DNA of 64,000 nt from Colletes latitarsis (Eukaryota; Arthropoda; Insecta; Hymenoptera; Colletidae), in assembly GCF_051014445.1 (NCBI RefSeq), contig NW_027488369.1, forward strand, positions 14,340,001 through 14,404,000, in the 5' to 3' direction. Below the pieces are notes generated by a model. The model saw only the letters and a program-made list of their open reading frames with translations. It was not told the DNA's origin and made no database searches. The position numbers were made by a program, and so were the translations under genes. Position 1 is the stretch's first letter. Every line of letters starts with the position of its first letter. This document shows, piece after piece, positions 53,041 through 64,000 of the stretch.

Positions 53041-53212
53041 TATCCTGTAAAATGTTGAACGAGACCAGGATTAATCGACGGTTTCAGTGTGGTACCAGTT
53101 TACTACGTGAACCAAACCAGAAAAAGCCAGGGATCTGTTCAACAGGTGTTTGAAATATGCGAAAGTATGAGTCTGATGAGGGCAAATCCCAGGCCTAACC
53201 AAGACCTAACTT
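52691..53212 (-). repeat. Near-identical dimer repeat (offset 352 bp)
   Basis: About 170 bp from TCCTGTAAAATGTTGAACG (52,691) through GGTACCAGTTTACTACG and CAACAGGTGTTTGAAATATG recur from 53,043, exactly two monomers later. GGTACCAGTTT and GTGAACCAAACC are seen only in this pair, which marks a recent two-monomer duplication. Confidence 0.83.
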
Positions 53213-56200
53213 GCGTTATCCTCTAAAATATTGAGCGAAACCAGGTTTAATTGACTGTTTCAGTGTGGTACCACATTACTACGTGATCCAAACCACAAAA
53301 ACCCAGGATCCGTTCAACAAGTATGTGAAGAATGCGAAAGTATGTGTCTGATGAGGGAAAATCCCAGGCCTAACCTAGACCTAACATCCGATTCCCTCAA
53401 AAATATTTATCAGTACCAGGTTTAATTGAATATTTCAGTGTGGTACCACATTTCTACGTGATCCAAACCAGAAAAAGCCAGGGATCTGTTCAACAAGTAT
53501 GTGAAAAATGCGAAAATATGACCCTGATGAGGACAAATCCCAGACCTATCCCAGACCTAACTTGCGTTATCCTCTAAAATATTGATCGAAACTAGGTTTA
53601 ATTTACTGATTCAGTGTGGTACCACATTACTACGTGATCCAAACCTGAAAAAACCCCGGATCTGTTCAACAAGTATGTGAAGAATGCGAAAGTATGTGTC
53701 TGATGAGGGAAAATCCCAGGCCTAACCTAGACCTAACATGCGTTACCCTCAAAAATACTGACCGAAACCAGGTTTAATCGACTGTTTCAGTGTGGTACCA
53801 CATTACTTTGTGATCCAAACCAGAAAAAGCCCAGAATCAGGCCATGAACTATGAGAAATATTCGAAAGTACGAGCCTGATGAGGGCAAATCCTAGACCTA
53901 ACCCAGACCTAACATGCGTTATCCTCAAAAATATTGATCGAAACCAGGTTTAATCGACTGTTTCAGTGGGGTACCACATTACTGCGTGATCCAAACCAGA
54001 AAAATACCCAGGATCTGTTCAACAAGTATGTGTAGAACGCGGAAATATGACCCTGATGAGGGCAAATCCTAGACCTAACCCATAGCCTAACATGCGTTAT
54101 CCTCTAATATATTTATCAAGACCAGGTTTAATTGAATGTTTCAGTGTGGTATCTCATTACTACGTGATCCAAACCTGAAAAAACCCAGGATCCGTCAACA
54201 AGTATGTGACGAATGCGAAAGTATGTGTCTGATGTGGGCAAATCCCAGGCCTAACCTAGACGGAACATGTGTTAACCTCTAAAATATTGATCGAAACCAG
54301 GTTTAATGGTCTGTTTCAGTGTGCTACCACATTACTACGTGATCCAAACCAGAAAAAACCCAGGGTCTGTACAACAAATATGTGAAGAATGCGAAAGTAT
54401 GAGCCTGCTGAGGGCAAATCCCAGGCCTAACCTAGACCTAACATGCGTTAAGTTCTAAAATATTGATCGAAACCAGGTTTAATGGACTGATTCAGTGTGG
54501 TACCACATTACTACGTGATCCAGACCAGAAAAAAACCCAGGATCTGGCCAACAAGCATGTGAAGAACGCGAAAATATGACCCTGATGAGGGCAAATCCCA
54601 GACCTATACCAGACCTAACTTGCGTTGTCCTCTAAAACATTTATCAAGATCAGGTTTAATTGAATGTTTCAGTGTGGTACCACATTACTATGTGATCCAA
54701 ACCAGAAAAATACCCAGGATCTGTTCACCAAGTATGTGAAGAACGCGAGAATATGACCCTGATGAGGGCAAATCCCAGACCTATACCAGACCTAACTTGC
54801 GTTGTCCTCTAAAATATTGATGGAAACCATGTTTAATTGACTGTTTCAGTGTGGTACCACATTACTACGTGATCCAATCCAGAAAAAGACCTGGATCTAG
54901 CCATCAAGTATGGGAAATATGCGAAAGTATGAGCCTGATGAGGGCAAATCCTAGATCTAACCCATAGCCTAACATGCGTTATCCTCTAATATATTTATCA
55001 AGACCAGGTTTAATTGAATGTTTCAGTGTGGTACCACATTACTACGTGATCCAAACCAGAAAAATACCCGGGATCTGTTCAACAAGCATGTGAAGAACGC
55101 GAAAATATGACCCTGATGAGGGCAAATCCCAGACCTATACCAGACCTAACTTGCGTTGTCCTCTAAAATATTGATGGAAACCAGGTCTAATTGACTGTTT
55201 CAGTGTGGTACCACATTACTACGTGATCCAATCCAGAAAAAGCCCTGGATCTAGCCATCAAGTATGAGTAATATGCGAAAGTATGAGCCTGATGAGGGCA
55301 AATCCTAGATCTAACCCATAGCCTAACATGCGTTATCCTCTAATATATTTATCAAGACCAGGTTTAATTGAATGTTTCAGTGTGGTACCACATTACTACG
55401 TGATCCAAACCTGAAAAAACCCAGGATCCGTTCAACAAGTATGTGAAGAATGCGAAAGTATGAGCCTGACGAGGGCAAATCCCGGAACTATCCCAGACAT
55501 AACTTGCGTTATCCTCTAAAATATTGATCGAAAACATGTTTAATCGACTATTTCAGTGTGGTACCACATTACTGCGTGATCCAAACCAGAAAAATACCCA
55601 GGAACTGTTCAACAAGTATGTGTAGAACGCGGAAATATGACCCAGGTGAGGGCAAATCCCGGGCCTAACCTAGACCTAACATGCGTTATCCTCAAAAATA
55701 TTGATCGAAACCAGGTTTAATCGACTGCTTCAGTGTGGTACCACGTTACTACCTGATCCAAACCAGAAAAATACCCAGGATCTGTTCAACAAGTATGTGA
55801 AGAACGCGAAAATAAGACCCTGATAATGGCAAATCCCAGACCTATACCAGACCTAACTTGCGTTGTCCTCTAAAATATTGATGGAAACCAGGTCTAATTG
55901 ACTGTTTCAGTGTGCTACCACATTACTACGTGATCCAAACCAGAAAAGAACCCAGGGTCTGTACAACAAATATGTGAAGAATGCGAAAGTATGAGCCTGC
56001 TGAGGGCAAATCCCAGGCCTAACCTAGACCTAACATGCGTTAAGTTCTAAAATATTGATCGAAACCAGGTTTAATGGACTGATTCAGTGTGGTACCACAT
56101 TACTACGTGATCCAGACCAGAAAAAAACCCAGGATCTGGCCAACAAGTATGAGAAATATGCGGAAGTACGAGACTGATGAGTGCAAATCCCAGACCTAAC

Positions 56201-56779
56201 CATGACCTAACATGGGTTATTCTCTAAAATATTGATCGAAACCAGGTTTAATGGACTGTTTCAGTGTGGTACCACATTTCTACGTGATCCAAAAGAGAAA
56301 AAGCCCAGAATCAGGCCATGAACTATGAGAAATATGCGAAAGTACGAGCCTGATGACAGCAAATCTCAGACCTAACCAAGACCTATCAAGCGTTATTCTC
56401 TAAAATATTGATCGAAACCAGGTTTAATCGACTGTTTCAGTGTGGTACCTCATTACTACCTGATCCAAACCAGAAAAATACCCGGGATCTGTTCAACAAG
56501 CATGTGAAGAACGCGAAAATATGACCCTGATGAGGGCAAATCCCAGACCTATACCAGACCTAACTTGCGTTGTCCTCTAAAATATTGATGGAAACCAGGT
56601 CTAATCGACTATTTCAGTGTAGTACCACATTACTGCGTGATCCAAACCAGAAAAATACCCGGGATCTGTTCAACAAGCATGTGAAGAACGCGAAAATATG
56701 ACCCTGATGAGGGCAAATCCCAGACCTATACCAGACCTAACTTGCGTTGTCCTCTAAAACATTTATCAAGATCAGGTTT

Positions 56780-57500
56780 AATTGAATGTTTCAGTGTGGT
56801 ACCACATTACTACGTGATCCAAACCAGAAAAATACCCAGGATCTGTTCAACAAGTATGTGAAGAACGCGGAAATATGACCCTGATGAGGGCAAATCCCGG
56901 GCCTAACCTAGACCTAACATGAGTTATCCTCAAAAATATTCATCGAAACCAGGTTTAATCGACTGTTTCAGTGTGGTACCACATTACTACCTGATCCAAA
57001 CCAGAAAAATACCCAGGATCTGTTCAACAAGTATGTGAAGAACGCGAAAATATGACCCTAATGAGGGCAAATCCCAGACCTATACCAGACCTAACTTACG
57101 TTGTCCTCTAAAATATTGATGGAAACCAGGTTTAATGGACTGTTTCAGTGTGGTACCACATTACTACGTGATGCAATCCAGAAAAAGCCCTGGATCTAGC
57201 CATCAAGTATGAGAAATATGCGAAGGTACGAGCCTGCTGAGAGCAAATCCCAGACCTAACCATGACCTAACATGCGTTATTCTCTAAAATATTGATCGAA
57301 ACCAGGTTTAATGGACTGTTTCAGTGTGGTACCACATTACAACGTGATCCAAACCAGAAAAATCCCAGGATCTGTTCAACAAGTATGTGAAAAACGCGAA
57401 ACTATGAGCCTGATGAGGGCAAATCCCAGACCTAACCATGACCTAACATGCGTCATTCTCTGAAATATTGATCGAAACCAGGTTTAATGGACTGTTTCAG
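56780..57500 (-). repeat. Duplicated block (partner about 59,608-60,328)
   Basis: About four monomers match at offset 2,828 bp. Shared variants are CTAACATGAGTTATCC, TATGACCCTAATGAGGGC, CTAACTTACGTTGTCC (57,091 and 59,919) and CATTACAACGTGATCC. The offset is a little over 16 full monomers, partly from small insertions such as that at 59,111. Confidence 0.8.
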
Positions 57501-59107
57501 TGTGGTACCACATTACTACGCGATCCAAAACAGAAAAAACCCAGGATCCGTTCATCAAGTATGTGAAGAATGCGAAAATATGACCCTGATGAGGGCAAAT
57601 CCCAGACCTATACCAGACCTAACTTACGTTGTCCTCTAAAATATTGATGGAAACCAGGTTTAATTGACTGTTTCAGTGTGGTACCACATTACTACGTGAT
57701 CTAATCCAGAAAAAGCCCTGGATCTAGCCATCAAGTATGGGAAATATGCGAAAGTATGAGCCTGATGAGGGCAAATCCTAGACCTAACCCATAGCCTAAC
57801 ATGCGTTATCCTCTAATATATTTATCAAGACCAGGTTTAATTGAATGTTTCAGTGTGGTATCTCATTACTACGTGATCCAGACCAGAAAAAAACCCAGGA
57901 TCTGGCCAACAAGTATGAGAAATATGCGAAAGTATGAGTCTGATGAGGGCAAATCCCAGGACTAACCTTGACCTAACATGAGTTATCCTCTAAACTATTC
58001 ATCGAAACCAGGTTAAATGGGCTTTATCAGTGTGATACCACATTACCACATGATCCAAACCAGAAAAAGCAATAGATCTGGCCATCAAGTTTGAGAAATA
58101 TGCGAAAATATGAGCCTGATTAGGGCAAATCCTAGACCTAACCCAGACCTAACATGCGTTATCCTCCAAAATATTTATCAAGACCAGGTTTAATTGAATG
58201 TTTCAGTGTGGTACCACATTACTACGGCATCCAAACCAGAAAAAGCCCAGAATCCGTTCAACAAGTCTGTGAAGAATGCGAAAGTATGTGTCTGATGAGG
58301 GAAAATCCCAGGCCTAACCTAGACCTAACATGCGTTACCCTCAAAAATACTGACCGAAACCAGGTTTAATCGACTGTTTCAGTGTGGTACCACATTACTA
58401 TGTGATCCAAACCAGAAAAAGCCCAGAATCAGGCCATGAACTATGAGAAATATACGAAAGTACGAGCCTGATGAGAGCAAATCTCAGACCCAACCAAGAC
58501 CTATCAAGCGTTATTCTCTAAAATATTGATCGACACCAGGTTTAATCGACTGCTTCAGTGTGGTACCACGTTACTACCTGATCCAAACCAGAAAAATACC
58601 CAGGATCTGTTCAACAAGTATGTGGAGAACTCGAAAATATGACCCTGATGATGGCAAATCCCAGACCTATACCAGACCTAACTTGCGTTGTCCTCCAAAA
58701 TATTGATGGAAACCAGGTTTAATTGACTGTTTCAGTGTGGTACCACATTACTACGTGATCCAATCTAGAAAAAGCCCTGGATCTAGCCATCAAGTATGGG
58801 AAATATGCGAAAGTATGAGCCTGATGAGGGCAAATCCTAGACCTAACCCATAACCTAACATGCGTTATCCTCTAATATATTTATCAAGACCAGGATTAAT
58901 TGAATGTTTCAGTGTGGTATCTCATTACTACGTGATCCAAACCTGAAAAAACTCAGGATCTGTTCAACAAGTATGTGGAGAATGCGAAAGTATGTGTCTG
59001 ATGAGGGCAAATCCCAGGCCTAACCTAGACATAACATGCGTTATCCTCTATAATATTGATCGAAACCAGGTTAAATGGACTGTTTCAGTGTGGTACCACA
59101 TTACTAC

Positions 59108-59128
59108 AGGATCCACATTTTATTAGAA
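59108..59128 (-). repeat. Monomer with a small private insertion
   Basis: GGATCCACATTTTATTAGAAAAAG replaces the usual GGATCCAAACTAGAAAAAG, a net gain of about 5 bp of AT-rich sequence found nowhere else in the window. Confidence 0.7.
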
Positions 59129-59520
59129 AAAGCCCAGAATCTGGCCATCAAGTATGAGGAATATGCGAAAGTACGAGCCTGATGAGAGCAAATCCCAGAC
59201 CTAACCATGACCTAACATGCGTTAATCTCTAAAATATTGATCGAAAACCGGTTTAATCGACTATTTCAGTGTAGTACCACATTACTGCGTGATCCAAACC
59301 AGAAAAATACCCGGGATCTGTTCAACAAGCATGTGAAGAACGCGAAAATATGACCCTGATGAGGGCAAATCCCAGACCTATACCAGACCTAACTTGCGTT
59401 GTCCTCTAAAACATTTATCAAGATCAGGTTTAATTGAATGTTTCAGTGTGGTACCACATTACTACGTGATCCAATCCAGAAAAAGCCCTGGATCTAGCCA
59501 TCAAGTATGAGTAATATGCG

Positions 59521-62500
59521 AAAGTATGAGCCTGATGAGGGCAAATCCTAGACCTAACCCAGACCTAACATGCGTTATCCTCTAAAATATTTATCAAGAC
59601 CAGGTTTAATTGAATGTTTCAGTGTGGTACCACATTACTACGTGATCCAAACCAGAAAAATACCCAGGATCTGTTGAACAAGTATGTGAAGAACGCGGAA
59701 ATATGACCCTGATGAGGGCAAATCCCGGGCCTAACCTAGACCTAACATGAGTTATCCTCAAAAATATTGATCGAAACCAGGTTTAATCGACTGTTTCAGT
59801 GTGGTACCAGATTACTACCTGATCCAAACCAGAAAAATACCCAGGATCTGTTCAACAAGTATGTGAAGAACGCGAAAATATGACCCTAATGAGGGCAAAT
59901 CCCAGACCTATACCAGACCTAACTTACGTTGTCCTCTTAAATATTGATGGAAACCAGGTTTAATGGACTGTTTCAGTGTGGTACCACATTACTACGTGAT
60001 CCAATCCAGAAAAAGCCCTGGATCTAGCCATCAAGTATGAGAAATATGCGAAGGTACGAGCCTGATGAGAGCAAATCCCAGACCTAACCATGACCTAACA
60101 TGCGTTATTCTCTAAAATATTGATCGAAACCAGGTTTAATGGACTGTTTCAGTGTGGTGCCACATTACAACGTGATCCAAACCAGAAAAAACCCAGGATC
60201 TGTTCAACAAGTATGTGAAAAACGCGAAACTATGAGCCTGATGAGGGCAAATCCCAGACCTAACCATGACCTAACAAGCGTCATTCTCTAAAATATTGAT
60301 CGAAACCAGGTTTAATGGACTGTTTCAGTGTGGTACCACATTACTACGTGATCCAATCCAGAAAAAGCCCTGGATCTAGCCATCAAGTATGAGAAATATG
60401 CGAAGGTACGAGCCTGATGAGGGCAAATCCCAGACCTATCCCAGACATAACATGCGTTATTCTCTAAAATATTGATCGAAACCAGGTTTAATTGAATGTT
60501 TCAGTGTGGTACCACAATACTACGGGATCCAAACCAGAAAAAGTCCAGAATCTGGCAACCAAGTATGAGAAATATGCGAAAGTACGAGCCTGATGAGAGC
60601 AAATCCCAGACCTAACCATGACCTAACATGCGTTATTCTCTAAAATATTGATCGAAACCAGGTTTAATGGACTGTTTCAGTGTGGTACCACATTACAACG
60701 TGATCCAAACCAGAAAAAACCCAGGATCTGTTCAACAAGTATGTGAAAAACGCGAAACTATGAGCCTGATGAGGGCAAATCCCAGACCTAACCATGACCT
60801 AACATGCGTTATTCTCTAAAATATTGATCGAAACCAGGTTTAATGGACTGTTTCAGTGTGGTACCACATTACTACGCGATCCAAAACAGAAAAAACCCAG
60901 GATCTGTTCAACCAGTATGTGAAAAACGCGAAACTATGAGCCTGATGAGGGCAAATCCCAGACCTATCCCAGACCCAACATGCGTTATTCTCTAAAATAT
61001 TGATCGAAACTAGGTTTAATTTACTGTTTCAGAGTGGTACCACATTACTACATGATCCAATCCAGAAAAAGCCCAGGATCTAGCCATGAAGTATGAGAAA
61101 TATGCGAAATTATGAGCCTGATTAGGGCAAATCCTAGACATAACCCAGATCTAACATGCGTTATCCTCTAAAATATTTATCAAGACCAGGTTTAATTGAA
61201 TGTTTCAGTGTGGTACCACATTACTACGTGATCCAAACCAGAAAAATACCCAGGATCTGTTCACCAAGTATGTGAAGAACGCGAGAATATGACCCTGATG
61301 AGGGCAAATCCCAGACCTATAACAGACCTAACTTGCGTTGTCCTCTGAAATATTGATGGAAACCAGGTTTAATTGACTGTTTCAGTGTGGTACCACATTA
61401 CTACGTGATCCAATCCAGAAAAAGCCCTGGATCTAGCCATCAAGTATGAGTAATATGCGAAAGTATGAGCCTGATGAGGGCAAATCCTAGACCTAACCCA
61501 GACCTAACATGCGTTATCCTCTAAAATATTTATCAAGACCAGGTTTAATTGAATGTTTCAGTGTGGTACCACATTACTACGTGATCCAAACCAGAAAAAT
61601 ACCCAGGATCTGTTGAACAAGTATGTGAAGAACGCGGAAATATGACCCTGATGAGGGCAAATCCCGGGCCTAACCTAGACCTAACATGAGTTATCCTCAA
61701 AAATATTGATCGAAACCAGGTTTAATCGACTGTTTCAGTGTGGTACCACATTACTACGTGATCCAATCCAGAAAATGCCCTGGATCTAGCCATCAAGTAT
61801 GAGAAATATGCGAAGGTACGAGCCTGATGAGAGCAAATCCCAGACCTAACCATGACCTAACATGCGTTATTCTCTAAAATATTGATCGAAACCAGGTTTA
61901 ATGGACTGTTTCAGTGTGGTGCCACATTACAACGTGATCCAAACCAGAAAAAACCCAGGATCTGTTCAACAAGTATGTGAAAAACGCGAAACTATGAGCC
62001 TGATGAGGGCAAATCCCAGACCTAACCATGACCTAACAAGCGTCATTCTCTAAAATATTGATCGAAACCAGGTTTAATGGACTGTTTCAGTGTGGTACCA
62101 CATTACAACGTGATCCAAACCAGAAAAAACCCAGGATCTGTTCAACAAGTATGTGAAAAACGCGAAACTATGAGCCTGATGAGGGCAAATCCCAGACCTA
62201 TCCCAGACATAACATGCGTTATTCTCTAAAATATTGATCGAAAGTAGGTTTAATTTACTGTTTCAGAGTGGTACCACATTACTACATGATCCAATCCAGA
62301 AAAAGCCCAGGATCCAGCCATGAAGTATGAGAAATATGCGAAATTATGAGCCTGATTAGGGCAAATCCTAGACATAAACCAGATCTAACATGCGTTATCC
62401 TCTAAAATATTTATCAAGACCAGGTTTAATTGAATGTTTCAGTGTGGTACCACAATACTACGGGATCCAAACCAGAAAAAGTCCAGAATCTGGCAACCAA

Positions 62501-63100
62501 GTATGAGAAATATGCGAAAGTACGAGCCTGATGAGAGCAAATCCCAGACCTAACCATGACCTAACATGCGTTATTCTCTAAAATATTGATCGAAACCAGG
62601 TTTAATGGACTGTTTCAGTGTGGTACCACATTACAACGTGATCCAAACCAGAAAAAACCCAGGATCTGTTCAACAAGTATGTGAAAAACGCGAAACTATG
62701 AGCCTGATGAGGGCAAATCCCAGACCTAACCATGACCTAACATGCGTTATTCTCTAAAATATTGATCGAAACCAGGTTTAATGGACTGTTTCAGTGTGGT
62801 ACCACATTACTACGCGATCCAAAACAGAAAAAACCCAGGATCTGTTCAACCAGTATGTGAAAAACGCGAAACTATGAGCCTGATGAGGGCAAATCCCAGA
62901 CCTATCCCAGACCCAACATGCGTTATTCTCTAAAATATTGATCGAAACTAGGTTTAATTTACTGTTTCAGAGTGGTACCACATTACTACATGATCCAATC
63001 CAGAAAAAGCCCAGGATCTAGCCATGAAGTATGAGAAATATGCGAAATTATGAGCCTGATTTGGACAAATCCTAGACATAACCCAGATCTAACATGCGTT
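59521..63100 (-). repeat. Tandem higher-order repeat of about 1,939 bp (11 monomers), two copies
   Basis: From 59,521 the text matches 61,460 onward (offset 1,939), and about 60,480-61,150 matches 62,418-63,090 (offset 1,938; marker AAGTCCAGAATCTGGCAACC). In between the offset is about 1,760 (10 monomers; GTGTGGTGCCACATTACAACG at about 60,153 and 61,915), so the second copy lost one monomer and later regained one. Confidence 0.83.
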
Positions 63101-63717
63101 ATCCTCTAAAATATTTGTCATGACCAGGTTTAATTGAATGTTTCAGTGTGGTACCACAATACTACGGGATCCAAACCAGAAAAAGCCCAGAATCTGGCCA
63201 CCGAGTATGAGAAATATGCGAAAGTGCGAGCTTGATCAGGGCAAATCCCAGACCTATCCGAGACCTAACTTCCGTTGTCCTCTAAAATATTGATCGAAAC
63301 CAGGTTTAATGGACTGTCTCAGTGTGGTACCACATTACTACCTGATCCAATCCAGAAAAAGCCCAGAATCTGGCCATGAATTATGAGAAATATGCGAAAG
63401 TACGAGCCTGATGAGAGTGAATCCCAGGCCTAACCTAGACATAACATGTGTTATCCTCTAAAATATTGATAGAAACCAGGTTAAATGGACTGTCTCAGTG
63501 TGGCACCACATTACTACAGAATCCAAACTAGAAAAAGCCCAGAATCTGGCCATCAAGTATGAGAAATATGCGAAACTACGAGCCTGATGAGAGCAAATCC
63601 CAGACCTACCCCAGACCTAACATGCGTTATCCTCTAAAATATTTATCAAGACCAGGTTTAATTGAATGTTTCAGTGTGGTACCACATCCCTCAGGGGCTG
63701 CCAGCCTTTCAGCTGCA

Positions 63718-63746
63718 GTTCGGGCTTAACGAACCCGGGGTACCCG
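63718..63746. other. Two small hairpins near the insert edge
   Basis: GTTCG (63,718-63,722) pairs with CGAAC (63,730-63,734) around a 7-base loop. Overlapping it to the right, CGGG (63,736-63,739) pairs with CCCG (63,743-63,746), and GGGTACCC is itself palindromic. Individually weak, but they sit in a run of folded elements. Confidence 0.45.
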
Positions 63747-63766
63747 AGTCATACACACACCGTAAG

Positions 63767-63840
63767 CCTCCTGTTGGTCGTCACAACGACCCATTCACAA
63801 TTCCCTATTGGTTTTGTGAATGGTACGTGACGGCAGGAGG
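63767..63840. other. Long compound hairpin (74 nt)
   Basis: Three nested perfect stems: CCTCCTG (63,767-63,773) with CAGGAGG (63,834-63,840); CGTCAC (63,779-63,784) with GTGACG (63,827-63,832); and CATTCACAA (63,792-63,800) with TTGTGAATG (63,814-63,822). An alternative inner stem, GGTCGT with ACGACC (63,776-63,781 and 63,786-63,791), would turn it into a three-way junction. Twenty-two pairs in nested order are unlikely by chance in 74 nt, so a folded RNA is the natural reading. Confidence 0.75.
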
Positions 63841-63878
63841 AACGGGGGTCTTGGCTTAACCGCCTGGGCCACGAGTAT

Positions 63879-63898
63879 GGCGACTCTATAAAATCGCC
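63879..63898. other. Hairpin with a TATAAAA loop
   Basis: GGCGA (63,879-63,883) pairs with TCGCC (63,894-63,898), leaving CTCTATAAAA in the loop. The loop holds a TATA-box-like word (63,887-63,893), but nothing else supports a promoter here. Confidence 0.45.
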
Positions 63899-63971
63899 CT
63901 CCAATCCTAAGCTATGGTGCGCGGCGATGGGATGCATGGTTGGGGGAGAAGGCCCAATCCCAAGCGACCAC

Positions 63972-63999
63972 CTCCGGGGAACCTGCCGAACCCCCGGAG
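63972..63999. other. GC-rich 8-bp hairpin at the window edge
   Basis: CTCCGGGG (63,972-63,979) pairs perfectly with CCCCGGAG (63,992-63,999) around a 12-base loop. On its own it could pass for an intrinsic terminator stem, but there is no T-tract in view and the context is eukaryotic. It is more likely part of the same folded non-coding region. Confidence 0.6.
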
Positions 64000-64000
64000 T

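Larger units (their letters stand above)
46578..63687 (-). repeat. Satellite array, subfamily A, minus orientation (about 97 monomers)
   Basis: Reading the minus strand gives the A marks of the left arm: ACTGAAAC, GCATGTTAGG, CATCAGGCTC and GGCTAGATCC (seen here as GGATCTAGCC). On the given strand a monomer reads TTTCAGTGTGGTACCACA, TTACTACGTGATCC, AACCAGAAAAA, GGATCTGTTCAACAAG, GAATGCGAAAGTATG, CTGATGAGGGCAAATCC, CCTAACCTAGACCTAACATG, CGTTATCCTCTAAAATATTG, ATCGAAACCAGGTTTAAT. No genes or other elements are visible inside. The array is cut at 63,687 just after the palindrome. Confidence 0.96.
63688..64000. mobile_element. Non-satellite insert edge; candidate retroelement terminus (truncated by the window)
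   Basis: At 63,687/63,688 the expected monomer continuation TTACTACGTGATCC is replaced by CCCTCAGGGGCTGCC and the rest of the window is unique, GC-richer DNA with no satellite similarity. It holds several perfect hairpins (separate entries) and no convincing ORF: the two 62-65 codon readings that cross it start in satellite or lack any recognisable motif. Folded, GC-rich, non-coding ends directly abutting a target repeat are typical of non-LTR retrotransposon untranslated regions, so such an element is my best guess. I do not recognise the family. Alternatives are another repeat family or the end of the array at unrelated chromosomal DNA. The element's orientation is not known, because no reverse transcriptase or poly-A tail is in view. 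Confidence 0.4.

Noticed and set aside
1..63687. CRISPR-like regular repeats
   Set aside because: The repeat unit is the whole 176 bp with no unique spacers; this is a contiguous satellite.
1..63687. Monomer built from two related ~88-bp halves
   Set aside because: Comparing the two halves by eye gives no convincing shared blocks.
63887..63893. TATAAAA as a core promoter
   Set aside because: It sits in the loop of a small hairpin, with no other promoter element or downstream gene in view.
63662..63937. Two short ORFs (65 and 62 codons) at the right edge, one per strand
   Set aside because: The plus-strand one starts inside a satellite monomer and runs across the junction; the minus-strand one overlaps the hairpins. 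Neither shows a recognisable motif.
63972..63999. Intrinsic (rho-independent) terminator
   Set aside because: The stem is strong but no T-tract follows before the window ends, and the context is eukaryotic.
63688..64000. tRNA-derived SINE or tRNA gene
   Set aside because: No A and B box pair at proper spacing and no cloverleaf could be drawn; the hairpins have the wrong layout.

Overview
The window is almost wholly eukaryotic satellite DNA. From 1 to 63,687 it is one uninterrupted tandem array with a monomer of about 176 bp, roughly 360 monomers. No protein-coding gene, rRNA, tRNA, CRISPR array or bacterial feature is supported. Only the last 313 bp (63,688-64,000) are something else. The layout suggests pericentromeric, centromeric or other heterochromatin of an animal, probably an invertebrate. 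That is an inference from the repeat style, the TTAGG-like words and the retroelement-like right edge; the species cannot be read from the sequence.

Layout. (1) 1 to about 10,020: subfamily A, plus orientation, about 57 monomers. (2) About 10,021 to 46,577: subfamily B, plus orientation, about 208 monomers, with two main linked monomer types (B1, B2) and large recent duplications. (3) At 46,577/46,578 the array flips orientation. (4) 46,578-63,687: subfamily A again, minus orientation, about 97 monomers; its first 6.5 kb contains chimeric A/B-like monomers. (5) 63,688-64,000: unique, GC-richer, strongly hairpin-forming DNA that cuts into a satellite monomer; it is perhaps the end of a non-LTR retrotransposon or another mobile or structured element.

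Higher-order structure is rich. Long near-identical blocks recur at whole multiples of the monomer: a 4,048-bp block copied 5,445 bp away (14.9-24.4 kb), a 23-monomer unit of about 4.03 kb present two and a half times (30.3-40.4 kb), and nested 6-mer (1,049 bp) and 15-mer (2,625 bp) duplications. The flanking A arms carry smaller mosaics. This is what repeated unequal exchange and conversion in a satellite leaves behind.

ORFs of 60-155 codons are common on both strands but are by-products of the repeat. The monomer length is 2 modulo 3, so one reading passes through a monomer in one frame, re-enters the next in another frame and stops at a fixed TAA. They should not be annotated as genes.

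The most notable points are the orientation switch, the clustering of array discontinuities at one 12-bp palindrome in the monomer, and the highly folded sequence at the right edge.
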